A model generated the notes under the pieces. The model saw nothing but the letters and a program-made list of their open reading frames with translations. It made no database searches and had not been told where the DNA came from. Below, piece after piece: positions 17,843 to 26,869 of a stretch of DNA of 64,000 bases (the first letter of the stretch is position 1; each line of letters begins with the position of its first letter). The DNA comes from Pusillimonas sp. DMV24BSW_D. Lineage in GTDB: Bacteria > Pseudomonadota > Gammaproteobacteria > Burkholderiales > Burkholderiaceae_B. The stretch spans positions 3,038,001 to 3,102,000 of the forward strand of contig NZ_CP049990.1 in NCBI RefSeq assembly GCF_011388195.1, written 5' to 3'. The position numbers and the translations under genes were made by a program.

Positions 17843-19312
17843 ATGCCTGTTGATTTTGATTTCAAACTGAACGATCGAACACTGGTGCGACAACAATGTT
17901 ACATAGACGGCCAATGGTGGGATGCCGACAGCGGTAAGACGCTGGACGTCACCAACCCGGCCAATGGCCAGGTTATTGCGCAGGTTCCCTATGCCGGGCA
18001 AGCTGAAACCCGACGCGCCATTGAGGCTGCTGAGCGTGCCCTGCCCGCCTGGCGCGCCAAAACCGCCGCCGAACGTGCGGCTATTTTGCGGCGCTGGTTC
18101 GAACTGCTGTTAAAACACAAAGACGACCTGGGCCGGTTAATGACGCTGGAACAGGGCAAGCCCTTAAAAGAAGCTACCGGGGAAATTGTTTACGGCGCAT
18201 CGTTCATTGAATGGTTTGCCGAAGAAGGCAAACGTGCCTATGGTGAAGTCATTCCCACCCCCGTGGCCGACAAACGCTTCGTGGTCATTAAACAACCCGT
18301 GGGCGTATGCGCCGCCATTACGCCGTGGAACTTCCCCTGCGCCATGATTACCCGCAAAGCTGCGCCGGCATTGGCTGCCGGCTGCACAATGGTGTTGAAA
18401 CCCGCAGAACTCACGCCGCTGTCGGCCCTGGCCCTGGCTGAACTGGCTGAACAGGCGGGCATTCCAGCCGGCGTCTTCAATATTGTGACGGGCGATCCAA
18501 AAGTGATTGGCCAGGAACTTTGCAGCAACCCCACCGTGCGAAAGCTGTCGTTCACCGGATCCACCCCCGTAGGCAAACTGCTCATGGAACAATGCGCCCC
18601 CACGTTGAAGAAGCTCTCGCTTGAGCTGGGTGGCAACGCGCCTTTCATTGTGTTCGACGACGCCGACATCGACGCCGCCGTGGCTGGGGCCATTGCCTCG
18701 AAATACCGCAACACCGGCCAAACCTGCGTCTGTACCAACCGCTTTATTGTGCAGGCCGGCGTTTACGACGAATTTGCCCAAAAGCTGGCCGCCGAAACCG
18801 CCAAGCTGCGTGTAGGCAACGGGTTGGAAGAAGATGTTGTGCAAGGGCCGCTGATTAACCCGGCCGCGGTGGAAAAAGTGGAACGCCTGATTAGCGATGC
18901 CAAGAGCAAAGGCGCCACCATTACAACAGGCGGCGAACGTCTGGAAAAAGACGGATTGTGGTTCCAACCTACGGTGCTAACCCACATGACGCCCGACATG
19001 GATATTGCCCAGCAGGAAATTTTCGGGCCGGTATCGGCGCTATTCAAATTCGACACCGAAGACGAAGCCATTGCGATGGCCAACAACACAGAATACGGCC
19101 TGGCCGCCTATTTCTATGCGCGCGATATTGGCCGCGTATGGCGCGTAGGTGAAGCGTTGGAGTACGGCATGGTCGGCATGAACACCGGCTCTATTTCCAC
19201 TGAAGTGGCACCGTTTGGCGGCATCAAGAATTCCGGCATGGGGCGGGAGGGCTCGCACTATGGCCTGGAGGAATACCTGGAAATTAAATATATGGCCATG
19301 GGCGGGCTGTAA
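17843..19312 (+). CDS. gabD: Succinate-semialdehyde dehydrogenase (NADP+)
   Basis: An aldehyde dehydrogenase superfamily enzyme of 489 residues that oxidises succinate semialdehyde to succinate, the last step of GABA degradation. It has the NAD(P) site ITPWNFPCAMITRK, SFTGSTPVGK, the catalytic Glu in LELGGNAPF and the catalytic Cys in NTGQTCVCTNRF. The second Cys two residues later is the redox-switch pair seen in GabD. AGGAG precedes ATG 17843. No gabT or GABA permease is adjacent, so the physiological semialdehyde is inferred from family resemblance. Confidence 0.92.
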   Translation: MPVDFDFKLNDRTLVRQQCYIDGQWWDADSGKTLDVTNPANGQVIAQVPYAGQAETRRAIEAAERALPAWRAKTAAERAAILRRWFELLLKHKDDLGRLMTLEQGKPLKEATGEIVYGASFIEWFAEEGKRAYGEVIPTPVADKRFVVIKQPVGVCAAITPWNFPCAMITRKAAPALAAGCTMVLKPAELTPLSALALAELAEQAGIPAGVFNIVTGDPKVIGQELCSNPTVRKLSFTGSTPVGKLLMEQCAPTLKKLSLELGGNAPFIVFDDADIDAAVAGAIASKYRNTGQTCVCTNRFIVQAGVYDEFAQKLAAETAKLRVGNGLEEDVVQGPLINPAAVEKVERLISDAKSKGATITTGGERLEKDGLWFQPTVLTHMTPDMDIAQQEIFGPVSALFKFDTEDEAIAMANNTEYGLAAYFYARDIGRVWRVGEALEYGMVGMNTGSISTEVAPFGGIKNSGMGREGSHYGLEEYLEIKYMAMGGL

Positions 19313-19420
19313 TAGAGCTGCCTGCTGCCGCTTTTTCGTAACGACACATTTGAAAGCGTCGTTGCGTTGGAGCGCTGAACAAAAGCAAGAAACGGCCTAC
19401 TTCGAACTTGGAGAACACGC

Positions 19421-19900
19421 ATGGGTGACATCCTTTGGAACGAGTTGACTGCAGGCCTTCCTGATTCAACGCAATGGGCGCATGCGGTTATCCGATTGCT
19501 GGCCGCCATGTTGGTGGGCGCCATTGTCGGCTTTCAGCGCGAACGCACGGGAAAAGCGGCAGGACTGCGCACGCATATCCTTGTTGCCTTGGGCACAACG
19601 CTGTTCGTACTTGCCGCGACCCGAAGCGACATGTCTTCTGATGGAATCTCGAGGGTGATTCAGGGAATTACGACCGGCATCGGTTTTATCGGCGCCGGCG
19701 CGATTCTGAAGTTAAGCGCTACGCAGGAAATTAAAGGTTTGACCACAGCAGCCGGCATTTGGATGACAGCCTCGATCGGTGTGGCGATCGGTTTGGGTCT
19801 TTTAGGGCTTGCCTTTCTGGCGACCATTCTAACGTGGATTACGCTCGCTTCCCTGGGGTTGCTGGAAAAGCACGTGGAACTTAAAGCACCCGAGCGCTAG
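19421..19900 (+). CDS. MgtC/SapB family membrane protein
   Basis: A 159-residue inner membrane protein with four to five helices. The MgtC core motif appears as GAIVGFQRERTGKAAGLRTH, followed by TGIGFIGAGAIL. Family members are linked to magnesium limitation and intracellular survival in some pathogens, and in MgtC to inhibition of F-ATPase. It is the short form lacking the C-terminal ACT-like domain, so the role is open. GGAGA precedes ATG 19421. A 6-bp hairpin (AACGAC...GTCGTT, 19340-19363) sits in the leader; no magnesium riboswitch is evident. Confidence 0.9.
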   Translation: MGDILWNELTAGLPDSTQWAHAVIRLLAAMLVGAIVGFQRERTGKAAGLRTHILVALGTTLFVLAATRSDMSSDGISRVIQGITTGIGFIGAGAILKLSATQEIKGLTTAAGIWMTASIGVAIGLGLLGLAFLATILTWITLASLGLLEKHVELKAPER

Positions 19901-19907
19901 GCCATCG

Positions 19908-19981
19908 TGGAGCGGGTGAAGGGAATCGAACCCTCGTCTTAAGCTTGGGAAGCTTCTGCTCTACCATTGAGCTACACCCGC
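19908..19981 (-). tRNA. tRNA-Gly(CCC)
   Basis: Read on the minus strand it folds as a complete tRNA: acceptor GCGGGTG/CACCCGC, D arm GCTC...GAGC, anticodon loop TTCCCAA with anticodon CCC, T arm with GGTTCGATTCC, discriminator T and encoded CCA (19910-19908). It closely resembles E. coli glyU. The 27-43 pair looks like a G-A mismatch. The 5' end lies 30 bases from the divergent trmB start. Confidence 0.95.
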
Positions 19982-20011
19982 AGCGCCCGCAATTATAGCG
20001 CCTTCATTATA

Positions 20012-20752
20012 ATGGCGCCCATGACTACAGAACGCCCCCTTTCCAGCGCTGCGGACGACTCGAAAAACAGCGCAAACAATGCGGCCCAGTACCCGCATAT
20101 TCGCAGTTTCGTGCATCGCCGCAGCCACATTACGCCCAGCCAGCAAGATGCGGCTGATCGGCTGCTGCCTATATGGGGCATCCCTTACCAGGCCCAGCTT
20201 TTAAACCTGGACGCAGCCTTCAACCGGCACGCCCCCACGATTCTGGAAATCGGTTTTGGCATGGGGGAAACCACAGCCAAAATTGCCCAGTCGCGACCCG
20301 ACGAAAACTTTCTGGGTGTTGAGGTGTTTAACGCCGGTGTTGGTTCGTTGCTCAAACGCATCGACGAACAGCAGATTCAGAATATTCGCATTATTCAGCA
20401 CGACGCCGTTGAAGTGCTGCGCGACATGATTGCACCCGATACACTGGATGGCGTGCATATTTACTTTCCCGACCCCTGGCCAAAGAAACGGCACCATAAG
20501 CGACGCCTGATTCAGCCGCCCTTCATTGCTCTATTGGCTTCGCGCCTGAAGCCCGGCGCCTACCTGCATTGCGCCACCGACTGGGAACATTACGCCGAAC
20601 AAATGCTGGAGGTGTTATCGGCCGAACCGACGCTGCAGAACACAGCCCAAGCGTATGCGCCGCGGCCCGACTACCGCCCGCTAACCAAGTTTGAAAACCG
20701 GGGGCTGAAACTGGGCCACGGTGTGTGGGATTTAATTTTTACGCGCAAGTAA
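20012..20752 (+). CDS. trmB: tRNA (guanine-N7-)-methyltransferase
   Basis: Forms m7G at position 46 of tRNAs using SAM. The 246-residue protein has the SAM motif [29 protein letters not shown], the catalytic and binding region [20 protein letters not shown], and the C-terminal [11 protein letters not shown] and [20 protein letters not shown] 20012 or 20021 (three codons on) could be the start; neither has a clear ribosome site. Frame extension upstream runs into the tRNA-Gly gene and is rejected. Confidence 0.95.
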   Translation: MAPMTTERPLSSAADDSKNSANNAAQYPHIRSFVHRRSHITPSQQDAADRLLPIWGIPYQAQLLNLDAAFNRHAPTILEIGFGMGETTAKIAQSRPDENFLGVEVFNAGVGSLLKRIDEQQIQNIRIIQHDAVEVLRDMIAPDTLDGVHIYFPDPWPKKRHHKRRLIQPPFIALLASRLKPGAYLHCATDWEHYAEQMLEVLSAEPTLQNTAQAYAPRPDYRPLTKFENRGLKLGHGVWDLIFTRK

Positions 20753-20770
20753 ATACGCAATTAAACACTT

Positions 20771-20971
20771 ATGAAGATCACTTTGAACGGCGAACCAACG
20801 CCACTGAATAATGTACAAACTGTCGCCGACCTGATTCGCCATATGGGCTGGGAAGGCAAGCGCATTGCGGTTGAGCGCAATGGTGAAATTGTGCCCAAAA
20901 GCCAGCACGCCCAAGAGGCGCTGGCCGATGGCGATGAAATTGAAATTGTTGTGGCAGTAGGTGGCGGCTGA
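20771..20971 (+). CDS. thiS: Sulfur carrier protein ThiS
   Basis: A 66-residue ubiquitin-like carrier whose C-terminal Gly-Gly becomes a thiocarboxylate that donates sulfur to the thiazole of thiamine. It begins MKITLNGEP, has the ADLIRHMGW helix and ends VVAVGGG, three glycines where GG is usual; the extra Gly should be checked against relatives. It follows trmB by 18 bases. The usual partner thiG is not next to it: the next gene is ffh on the opposite strand, three bases away. Confidence 0.88.
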   Translation: MKITLNGEPTPLNNVQTVADLIRHMGWEGKRIAVERNGEIVPKSQHAQEALADGDEIEIVVAVGGG

Positions 20972-20974
20972 CGC

Positions 20975-22399
20975 TTAACGGAACGGAAAGCCCCCGCCAC
21001 CGCCGCCACGGCCCATACCTTTCATACCGCCCATGGCGCGCATCATTTTGCTCATGCCGCCTTTTTTCATTTGCTTCATCATGCCTTGCATTTGGTCGAA
21101 CTGCGACAGCAGACGATTCACTTCCTGAACCGACACGCCCGAGCCGGCCGCAATCCGGCGCTTGCGCGACGCTTTCAACAATTCAGGCTTGGACCGCTCT
21201 TGCGGCGTCATGGAATTCAAGATGCCTTCGGTTCGGCGCATTTGCTTTTCCGCCTGCCCGCCTTGCAACTGGCTGGCGGCCGAGGCGAACTGGGCCGGCA
21301 ACTTTTCCAGCATGGACGTCATGCTGCCCATTTTCTTCACTTGCTGAAGTTGGTCGCGAAAATCATTCAAATCGAACTTGCTGCCCGATTTAAGTTTGCC
21401 GGCCAGTTTCTGCGCTTCGGCTACATCAATATTCTTCTGCGCCTGCTCAACCAGCGAAACAATATCGCCCATGCCCAGCACGCGCTGCGCCATCCGCTCG
21501 GGATGAAACGGCTCCAGGCCATCAAGCTTTTCCGACACCCCGACAAACTTCAAGGGCTTACCGGTAACGTGGCGTACCGATAACGCCGCACCCCCGCGGG
21601 CATCGCCGTCGAGCTTGGTGAGGACCACACCCGTAAGCGGCAATGTCTCGCCAAAAGCCTTGGCCACGTTTACGGCATCTTGCCCTTGCATGGCATCAAC
21701 CACGAACAAGGTTTCAATGGGTTGCAGCAAATCGTGCAGTGCGCGAATCTCGCGCATCATGTCTTCATCGATACCCAGGCGCCCGGCCGTATCGACGATA
21801 AGCACTTCATAGTGATGACGCTTGGCGTGATCCAGCGCGGCGCGGGCAATGTCTTCGGGTTTTTGATCGCCGCTGGAAGGGAAGAAATCAACCCCGGCCT
21901 GCGCGGCAACCGTTTTCAACTGGTCGATAGCGGCCGGACGATAAACGTCGGCACTGACCACCAGCACTTTCTTCTTGCCGGTTTTACGACCCTTGGCAGT
22001 ATGCCCGCCTTCATGCAGCCACTTCGACAATTTCGCCGTGGTGGTGGTTTTACCGGAACCCTGCAGGCCCGCCATAAGAATAATGGCCGGGGGCTGCGTG
22101 GCCAGCGAGAGCTCATTGGCATGCTCTTCCTGATCGCCCCCCATGAGCGCGGTGAGTTCTTTATGAACCACCCCTACCAAGGCTTGACCCGGATTCAGGC
22201 TGTCGGCCACCTCGGTACCCAGGGCTTGTTCCTTGACCCGGGCAATGAAATCGCGCACCACGGGCAAGGACACATCGGCCTCTAAAAGGGCCATGCGCAC
22301 TTCACGCAGCATATCCTGGGTGTTGGCTTCGGTAAGCCGCGCCTCGCCCTTCATGGTTTTCACAACACGGGACAACCGTTGCGTAAGATTTTCTAGCAT
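20975..22399 (-). CDS. ffh: Signal recognition particle protein
   Basis: SRP54 GTPase that binds signal peptides and 4.5S RNA and targets ribosomes to FtsY. The 474-residue protein has the N domain (1-90), the G domain with GLQGSGKTTTTAKLSKWL (P loop, about 108), DTAGRLGIDEDM and TKLDGDARGGAALS, and a methionine-rich M domain with the RNA-binding ERSKPELLKASRKRRIAAGSG helix-turn-helix. The C-terminal tail is a Gly-rich GMGRGGGGGGFPFR. The insert after the P loop (HTAKGRKTGKKK) is of the length seen in betaproteobacteria. Confidence 0.98.
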   Translation of the reverse strand: MLENLTQRLSRVVKTMKGEARLTEANTQDMLREVRMALLEADVSLPVVRDFIARVKEQALGTEVADSLNPGQALVGVVHKELTALMGGDQEEHANELSLATQPPAIILMAGLQGSGKTTTTAKLSKWLHEGGHTAKGRKTGKKKVLVVSADVYRPAAIDQLKTVAAQAGVDFFPSSGDQKPEDIARAALDHAKRHHYEVLIVDTAGRLGIDEDMMREIRALHDLLQPIETLFVVDAMQGQDAVNVAKAFGETLPLTGVVLTKLDGDARGGAALSVRHVTGKPLKFVGVSEKLDGLEPFHPERMAQRVLGMGDIVSLVEQAQKNIDVAEAQKLAGKLKSGSKFDLNDFRDQLQQVKKMGSMTSMLEKLPAQFASAASQLQGGQAEKQMRRTEGILNSMTPQERSKPELLKASRKRRIAAGSGVSVQEVNRLLSQFDQMQGMMKQMKKGGMSKMMRAMGGMKGMGRGGGGGGFPFR

Positions 22400-22519
22400 G
22401 ACAATGATTTCGTTAAAACTGGTTTAGTATCTGGTGATACCGTCTAAAATGACTAAGTACAACATTCATGACCGAATAAGGCATTATGCCTTACACCTTA
22501 ATCCATTATTGCGGGAAGT

Positions 22520-23362
22520 ATGTCTGAAGGCATTGTATTGCACTCATTGGCCGCCCTGGCCTACGCACTGTTGGCCCTGGGGCTGTGGCGCTCGCTTGCC
22601 AAAGGCCAGAACACACTGAAAATGGGCATGGCCGGCCGGGCCGGCTTATTAGGCGCCCTGGCGCTTCACGGCGCCGCCCTGTACCAAACCGTACTGCCGC
22701 CCAACGGCCTTTACCTGGGCTGGGCCCTGGCACTGTCGGCCGCCATTTGGCTTGGTATGTTGATATTCTGGCTGGAAAGCTTTGTCATCAATATTGATGG
22801 ACTCCTGCTTATTTTACTCCCGGCCAGTGTCATTGCCACGGTTCTGGCGGCTATTTACCCTTGGGGCCACCTGGTGGCCCACGCCAGCAGCGAGCTCTTG
22901 CGCGTTCACCTGCTCATTGCCCTGATGGCATATGGGCTGGTAACTGTGGCTGCCCTGCAAGCCATTCTAATGGCCATGTTGCATGGTTATTTGCACCGCC
23001 CCGTGGAACAGGTTGAAAAAAGCTCGTTGGTGGCCCACGCGCTTGATTGCATGCCGCCTTTACTGGTTCAGGAAAGATTGCTGTTTCGCCTGATCTGGAT
23101 CAGTTTCATCGCACTCACGCTCACACTCATTACCGGCTCGATGGTGTCGCTAAGCTTGTTGGGTGTCCTGGTTCCGTTTGATCACAAAACCATTTTCACC
23201 GTCTTGTCGTGGCTCACTTTCGCGGTCTTGCTAATCGGCCGCTACGCGCGCGGCTGGCGCGGCCGCCAGGCCCTGCGTTGGACACTGGCCGGGTTTGCTT
23301 TTGTGGTGCTTTCCTACACGGGCAGCCGCTTCGTAATTGACGTTATTTTGCAAAGAGGATGA
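22520..23362 (+). CDS. CcsA/CcmC-like cytochrome c assembly family membrane protein (YpjD type)
   Basis: A 280-residue polytopic protein with eight hydrophobic helices, typical of the CcsA/YpjD family found next to ffh in many proteobacteria. Conserved histidines that could hold haem lie in HLVAHASSELLRVHLLIALMAYG and in DHKTIFTVLSWLTF. True CcsA handles haem for cytochrome c maturation; the ffh-linked branch is not well characterised, so a role in haem handling is an inference. GGGAAG lies five bases before ATG 22520. It is divergent from ffh. Confidence 0.85.
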   Translation: MSEGIVLHSLAALAYALLALGLWRSLAKGQNTLKMGMAGRAGLLGALALHGAALYQTVLPPNGLYLGWALALSAAIWLGMLIFWLESFVINIDGLLLILLPASVIATVLAAIYPWGHLVAHASSELLRVHLLIALMAYGLVTVAALQAILMAMLHGYLHRPVEQVEKSSLVAHALDCMPPLLVQERLLFRLIWISFIALTLTLITGSMVSLSLLGVLVPFDHKTIFTVLSWLTFAVLLIGRYARGWRGRQALRWTLAGFAFVVLSYTGSRFVIDVILQRG

Positions 23363-23363
23363 A

Positions 23364-23642
23364 TTGGGTAAGCTGATATTCTGGATTCTTGTTATTTTGG
23401 CCGGGTTGGTGGCGGTGCGCCTGATTGCCCGCCACAACGAACGGCAAAACGCGCCCAGGCAGGCGCCCAAAAGCCAGGCGGGCAAAGCGGCCAAAGAAAA
23501 GCAATCGCTTGGGGCCGACGAACCCGAAGCCATGGTGCGCTGCGCCCACTGCGGCATTCACATGCCCCGTTCGGAAGCGGTGCTGTCTGATGGAAAAACA
23601 TGGTGCAGCCCGGAACACGCCAAGCTGGGAGTACGCCAATGA
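23364..23642 (+). CDS. PP0621 family protein (small membrane-anchored, C-terminal Cys motifs)
   Basis: A 92-residue protein from TTG 23364, with AGAGGA eight bases upstream, which overlaps the end of the CcsA-like gene. It has an N-terminal membrane helix (about residues 3-20), a basic linker, and a C-terminal MVRCAHCGIHMPRSEAVL ... WCSPEHAKLG domain with CxxC and a further Cys-His pair that resembles a small zinc-binding knuckle. The family is conserved in betaproteobacteria between the CcsA-like gene and ampD; the function is unknown. Its stop overlaps the ampD start (ATGA). Confidence 0.8.
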   Translation: MGKLIFWILVILAGLVAVRLIARHNERQNAPRQAPKSQAGKAAKEKQSLGADEPEAMVRCAHCGIHMPRSEAVLSDGKTWCSPEHAKLGVRQ

Positions 23643-24220
23643 TGGGACTCATGCTAGACCGACACGGCTGGCTGAAACCCCATGGGCAAGTGCAATGCCG
23701 CCCTTCGCCCAACTACGACAAGCGCCCCGCAGGGGTTGACCCCACCTTGCTGGTGCTACATAACATTAGCCTGCCGCCGGGTCAGTTCGGCAAAAAACAC
23801 ATTGTGGATTTTTTCCTGAACCAGCTCAATTTTAACGATCACCCCTGGTTCGAAAATGTCCGCAGCCTGAAGGTATCGGCCCACTTCCTGATTGACCGCG
23901 AAGGCACCATTACCCAGTTCGTTTCAACCCGGCACCGGGCCTGGCATGCGGGGGTGTCATCGTTCAACGGCCGCGAAAAGTGCAATGACTTTTCCATTGG
24001 CATTGAACTGGAAGGCACCGACACCCAGCCCTACACCGACGAACAATATTACGCCCTGAAACGGCTTACCCAGGTGATACGTGCACGCCACACCCTAAAG
24101 GCGGTACGCGGCCACGAACACATTGCCCCAGGCCGGAAAACCGACCCGGGGTCTGCTTTTAAATGGCGCCGCTATGCACGGGAAGGGCAATGGCTTTTAC
24201 GCCAATTGCCCCAGGTCTGA
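23639..24220 (+). CDS. ampD: 1,6-anhydro-N-acetylmuramyl-L-alanine amidase AmpD
   Basis: A cytosolic zinc amidase that removes the stem peptide from anhydro-muropeptides in cell wall recycling, and so sets ampC-type beta-lactamase induction where AmpR is present. The 193-residue protein is of family length. Zinc ligands and catalytic residues appear as His in LVLHNISLP, the loop KVSAHFLIDREG, Glu in SIGIELEGTD, and GHEHIAPGRKTDPGSAF with the second His and the Asp. ATG 23639 overlaps the upstream stop; ATG 23642 follows at once. The gene ends ten bases from htpG, convergent. Confidence 0.95.
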   Translation: MMGLMLDRHGWLKPHGQVQCRPSPNYDKRPAGVDPTLLVLHNISLPPGQFGKKHIVDFFLNQLNFNDHPWFENVRSLKVSAHFLIDREGTITQFVSTRHRAWHAGVSSFNGREKCNDFSIGIELEGTDTQPYTDEQYYALKRLTQVIRARHTLKAVRGHEHIAPGRKTDPGSAFKWRRYAREGQWLLRQLPQV

Positions 24221-24230
24221 AACAGCTGAA

Positions 24231-26141
24231 TCAGCCTTTCAGCAGCAACGCATTCAACCGCTTTACAAAACCGGCGGCATCTTTCAAATGGGCGCCTTCA
24301 GCCAGCATGGCCTGATCCAGCAGCACCTGCGCCCAATCACCGAAGTCGTCATCCGACGCATCTTTCACCCGACCCAGCAACGGATGCTCGGGGTTGATTT
24401 CCAGAATCGGCTTCACTTCAGGCGCTTCCTGGCCGGCCGCCTGCAACATGCGCAGAATATGCGGGCTTAACTCGTTGGAGTCCACCACCACGCACGCCGG
24501 TGAATCCACCAAACGCGCCGTGGCACGCACTTCCTTCACCTTGCCGTCCAGCGCCTTTTGCAAACGCTCGATCAACGGCTTGCTTTGCTCGGCCACTTCC
24601 TCTTGGCGCTTTTTCTCGTCTTCATCGGCCAACTGCTCAAGGTCTAACCCGCCCTTGGCAATGGACACCAGCGACTTGCCGTCGAACTCACGCAGGAAAG
24701 ACAACATCCACTCGTCGACCCGGTCGGACATCAAGAGGACCTCGATACCCTTCTTGCGGAAAATCTCCAGGTGCGGGCTATTCGACGCCGCTGCATGCGA
24801 CTCAGCCGTGACATAGTAGATTTTGTCTTGCCCTTCCTTCATGCGCGACACGTAATCGGCCAGCGACACGGTTTGGTTGGCAGAGTTGTCGTGCGTGGAC
24901 GCAAAACGCAGCAACTTGGCAATGCGTTCCTGATTTGCCACGTCTTCACCCACGCCTTCCTTCAGCACCTGGCCGAACTGCTCCCAGAACACTTTGTAAT
25001 CGTCGGGCTTGTTTTCAGCCATGTCTTCCAGCAGCATCAGAATGCGCTTGGTTGACCCTTCGCGAATGGAACGCACATCGCGGCTTTCCTGCAGAATTTC
25101 ACGCGACACATTCAGCGGTAAATCGGCCGAATCGATAACCCCGCGCACAAAGCGCAGGTAGGTGGGCAAAAGCTGATCGGCGTCGTCCATAATGAACACG
25201 CGCTTCACATACAGCTTCACACCCCGACGGCCATCGCGGTCCCACAGGTCGAACGGCGCACGCTTGGGCACGAACAGCAACTGCGTGTACTCGCTGCGCC
25301 CTTCCACCCGGTTGTGTGTCCAGGCCAGCGGGTCTTCAAAATCGTGCGACACGTGCTTGTAGAACTCTTTGTACTGCTCATCGGTAATCTCATTCTTGGC
25401 GCGCGTCCACAACGCATTGGCCTGATTCACCGTTTCCCATTCCGTGGTTTTCACCTGGGCCGACTTTTCTTCGCTCCACTCTTCCTTGAGCATTTGAATC
25501 GGCAAAGAAATGTGGTCGGAATAACGGCGCAGAATTTCGCGCAACTTCCAACCGCTTAGGAACTCGTCTTCCTCTTCACGCAAATGCAGGGTCACCGACG
25601 TACCGCGATCGGCCTTTTCCACCTGGGTGACGGAAAACTCGCCCTGGCCGTCGGATTCCCATAGCACCGCCTCGGTTTCGGACGCATCGGCCCGGCGGCT
25701 CAGCACCGACACCTTGTCGGCCACAATAAAGGAAGAATAAAAACCCACCCCGAACTGACCAATAAGGTTGGCGTCTTTCTGCTTGTCGCCCGTTAACTGA
25801 GCGAAAAACTCTTTCGTGCCTGAACGGGCAATGGTGCCCAGGTTCTGCACCGCATCTTCGCGCGACAGGCCAATACCGTTGTCGGAAATGGTGACCGTGC
25901 GCTTGTCGGCGTCGTACTCCACGCGAATACGCAAATCGGCATCACCCTGCATCAGTTCAGGGTTGTCGATTGCCTGAAAACGCAGCTTGTCGCAGGCGTC
26001 GGACGCGTTCGAGACCAGCTCGCGCAGGAAAATTTCCTTGTTGCTGTACAGGGAGTGAATCATCAGGTGAAGCAACTGTTTTACTTCAGCCTGAAAGCCC
26101 AGGGTTTCAGAAGGCGCAGTATTCGAATCCGTTTGCGTCAT
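24231..26141 (-). CDS. htpG: Molecular chaperone HtpG (Hsp90)
   Basis: A dimeric ATP-dependent chaperone. It is 636 residues from ATG 26141 (MTQTDSN); ATG 26153 in frame is an alternative and the longer upstream extension is spurious. The GHKL ATPase motifs are present: [35 protein letters not shown] with SGTKEF, and the lid [16 protein letters not shown], then middle-domain and C-terminal dimer segments. A heat-shock promoter is expected ahead of it but none is convincing by eye. Confidence 0.97.
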   Translation of the reverse strand: MTQTDSNTAPSETLGFQAEVKQLLHLMIHSLYSNKEIFLRELVSNASDACDKLRFQAIDNPELMQGDADLRIRVEYDADKRTVTISDNGIGLSREDAVQNLGTIARSGTKEFFAQLTGDKQKDANLIGQFGVGFYSSFIVADKVSVLSRRADASETEAVLWESDGQGEFSVTQVEKADRGTSVTLHLREEEDEFLSGWKLREILRRYSDHISLPIQMLKEEWSEEKSAQVKTTEWETVNQANALWTRAKNEITDEQYKEFYKHVSHDFEDPLAWTHNRVEGRSEYTQLLFVPKRAPFDLWDRDGRRGVKLYVKRVFIMDDADQLLPTYLRFVRGVIDSADLPLNVSREILQESRDVRSIREGSTKRILMLLEDMAENKPDDYKVFWEQFGQVLKEGVGEDVANQERIAKLLRFASTHDNSANQTVSLADYVSRMKEGQDKIYYVTAESHAAASNSPHLEIFRKKGIEVLLMSDRVDEWMLSFLREFDGKSLVSIAKGGLDLEQLADEDEKKRQEEVAEQSKPLIERLQKALDGKVKEVRATARLVDSPACVVVDSNELSPHILRMLQAAGQEAPEVKPILEINPEHPLLGRVKDASDDDFGDWAQVLLDQAMLAEGAHLKDAAGFVKRLNALLLKG

Positions 26142-26354
26142 TTTTTGCCACATTTGGTTAGTTAGTTGAAAAAGGCGCACGCTACTACACGCGAGGCCGC
26201 CATCGCATGGGAGTGTAAATGGGGGTGGTTGGGGGAAATTCAATAGGGGGAAATGGGGGTGTGGGTGGGGTGCGTGCAAAGTTTTCGCAGAACACGTATA
26301 ATTTTGCCTTTCTTGCCACGGTATGTATTCTTGATACCGACCCACTTCGAATAT

Positions 26355-26439
26355 GCCCGGGTGGTGAAATTGGTAGACGCAGGGGACTCAAAATCCCCCG
26401 CCGCAAGGCGTGCCGGTTCGATTCCGGCCCCGGGCACCA
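26355..26439 (+). tRNA. tRNA-Leu(CAA)
   Basis: A type II tRNA with acceptor GCCCGGG/CCCGGGC, D arm, anticodon stem GGGGA/TCCCC with loop CTCAAAA (anticodon CAA), a long variable arm (CCGCCGCAAGGCG region), T arm CCGGTTCGATTCCGG and encoded ACCA. It stands at the border between backbone genes and the accessory island. tRNA-Leu genes are frequent integration sites, but no copy of its 3' end was found further on and no integrase is present. Confidence 0.96.
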
Positions 26440-26869
26440 TTGTCAGTATCGACTCTTGGGCTCTACCCCGTAAAAGGGGGATAGGCACTCATCAAACACG
26501 GTTAATCACGCCGTTCCAACCGCACTGAGCTAAGACGCGCAGGCGGTAATTCTCAAAATTCCTGAACCCATACGCTCTGCGCGAAAGCATCTCCATCTTT
26601 GTATGGAATCCTTCAGTAATGCAATTCGCTGGTCAGTCCAATCATAGGCCAGAAGTGCGTTTAATTCTCTCGGCAGTCCAATTGTTCAGTGCTCGCAGAG
26701 AGTAAAACCTAGATTCCGGCTCAGCACTTATCACAGGCTCTCTTGGCCGGGTTAACTGTTTCAGCTTTGATCTGTGCTCAGCACTGTTTAGGTCGCAGCG
26801 ACTTCACTCTTTTGTGTCTATGTGATAATTTATGTAATAAAATATGGGTGTGCGCAATGGAGGGCGGCT
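26440..26869. other. Junction region between tRNA-Leu and the defence island
   Basis: Besides the transposase remnant this stretch holds no coding frame I can support. From about 26800 it becomes AT-rich (TTGTGT at 26813, TAATAA-like sequence 17 bases on), a plausible but weak promoter for the primase gene. Confidence 0.5.
26492..26720 (-). pseudogene. ISL3-family transposase remnant (C-terminal part)
   Basis: On the minus strand a frame ending at the TGA at 26494 reads TEGFHTKMEML then SRRAYGFRNFENYRLRV and LAQCG, the typical C-terminal signature of ISL3-family (IS204/IS1001/IS1165) transposases. Upstream of about 26615 stop codons and frame changes break the reading frame. No full transposase or terminal repeats remain. 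A related scrap in the same orientation lies at 39421-39530. Confidence 0.7.

Noticed and set aside
18164-18967. 267-codon minus-strand frame opposite gabD
   Set aside because: Antisense shadow of gabD, low-complexity Gly/His-rich translation typical of a reversed GC-rich gene.
20752-20771. TPP riboswitch upstream of thiS
   Set aside because: Only 18 bases separate trmB and thiS, too short for a THI element.
26411-26439. tRNA-Leu 3' end as an attachment site with a direct repeat downstream
   Set aside because: I found no second copy of this end up to 40 kb and no integrase gene in the island, so an att site cannot be supported.
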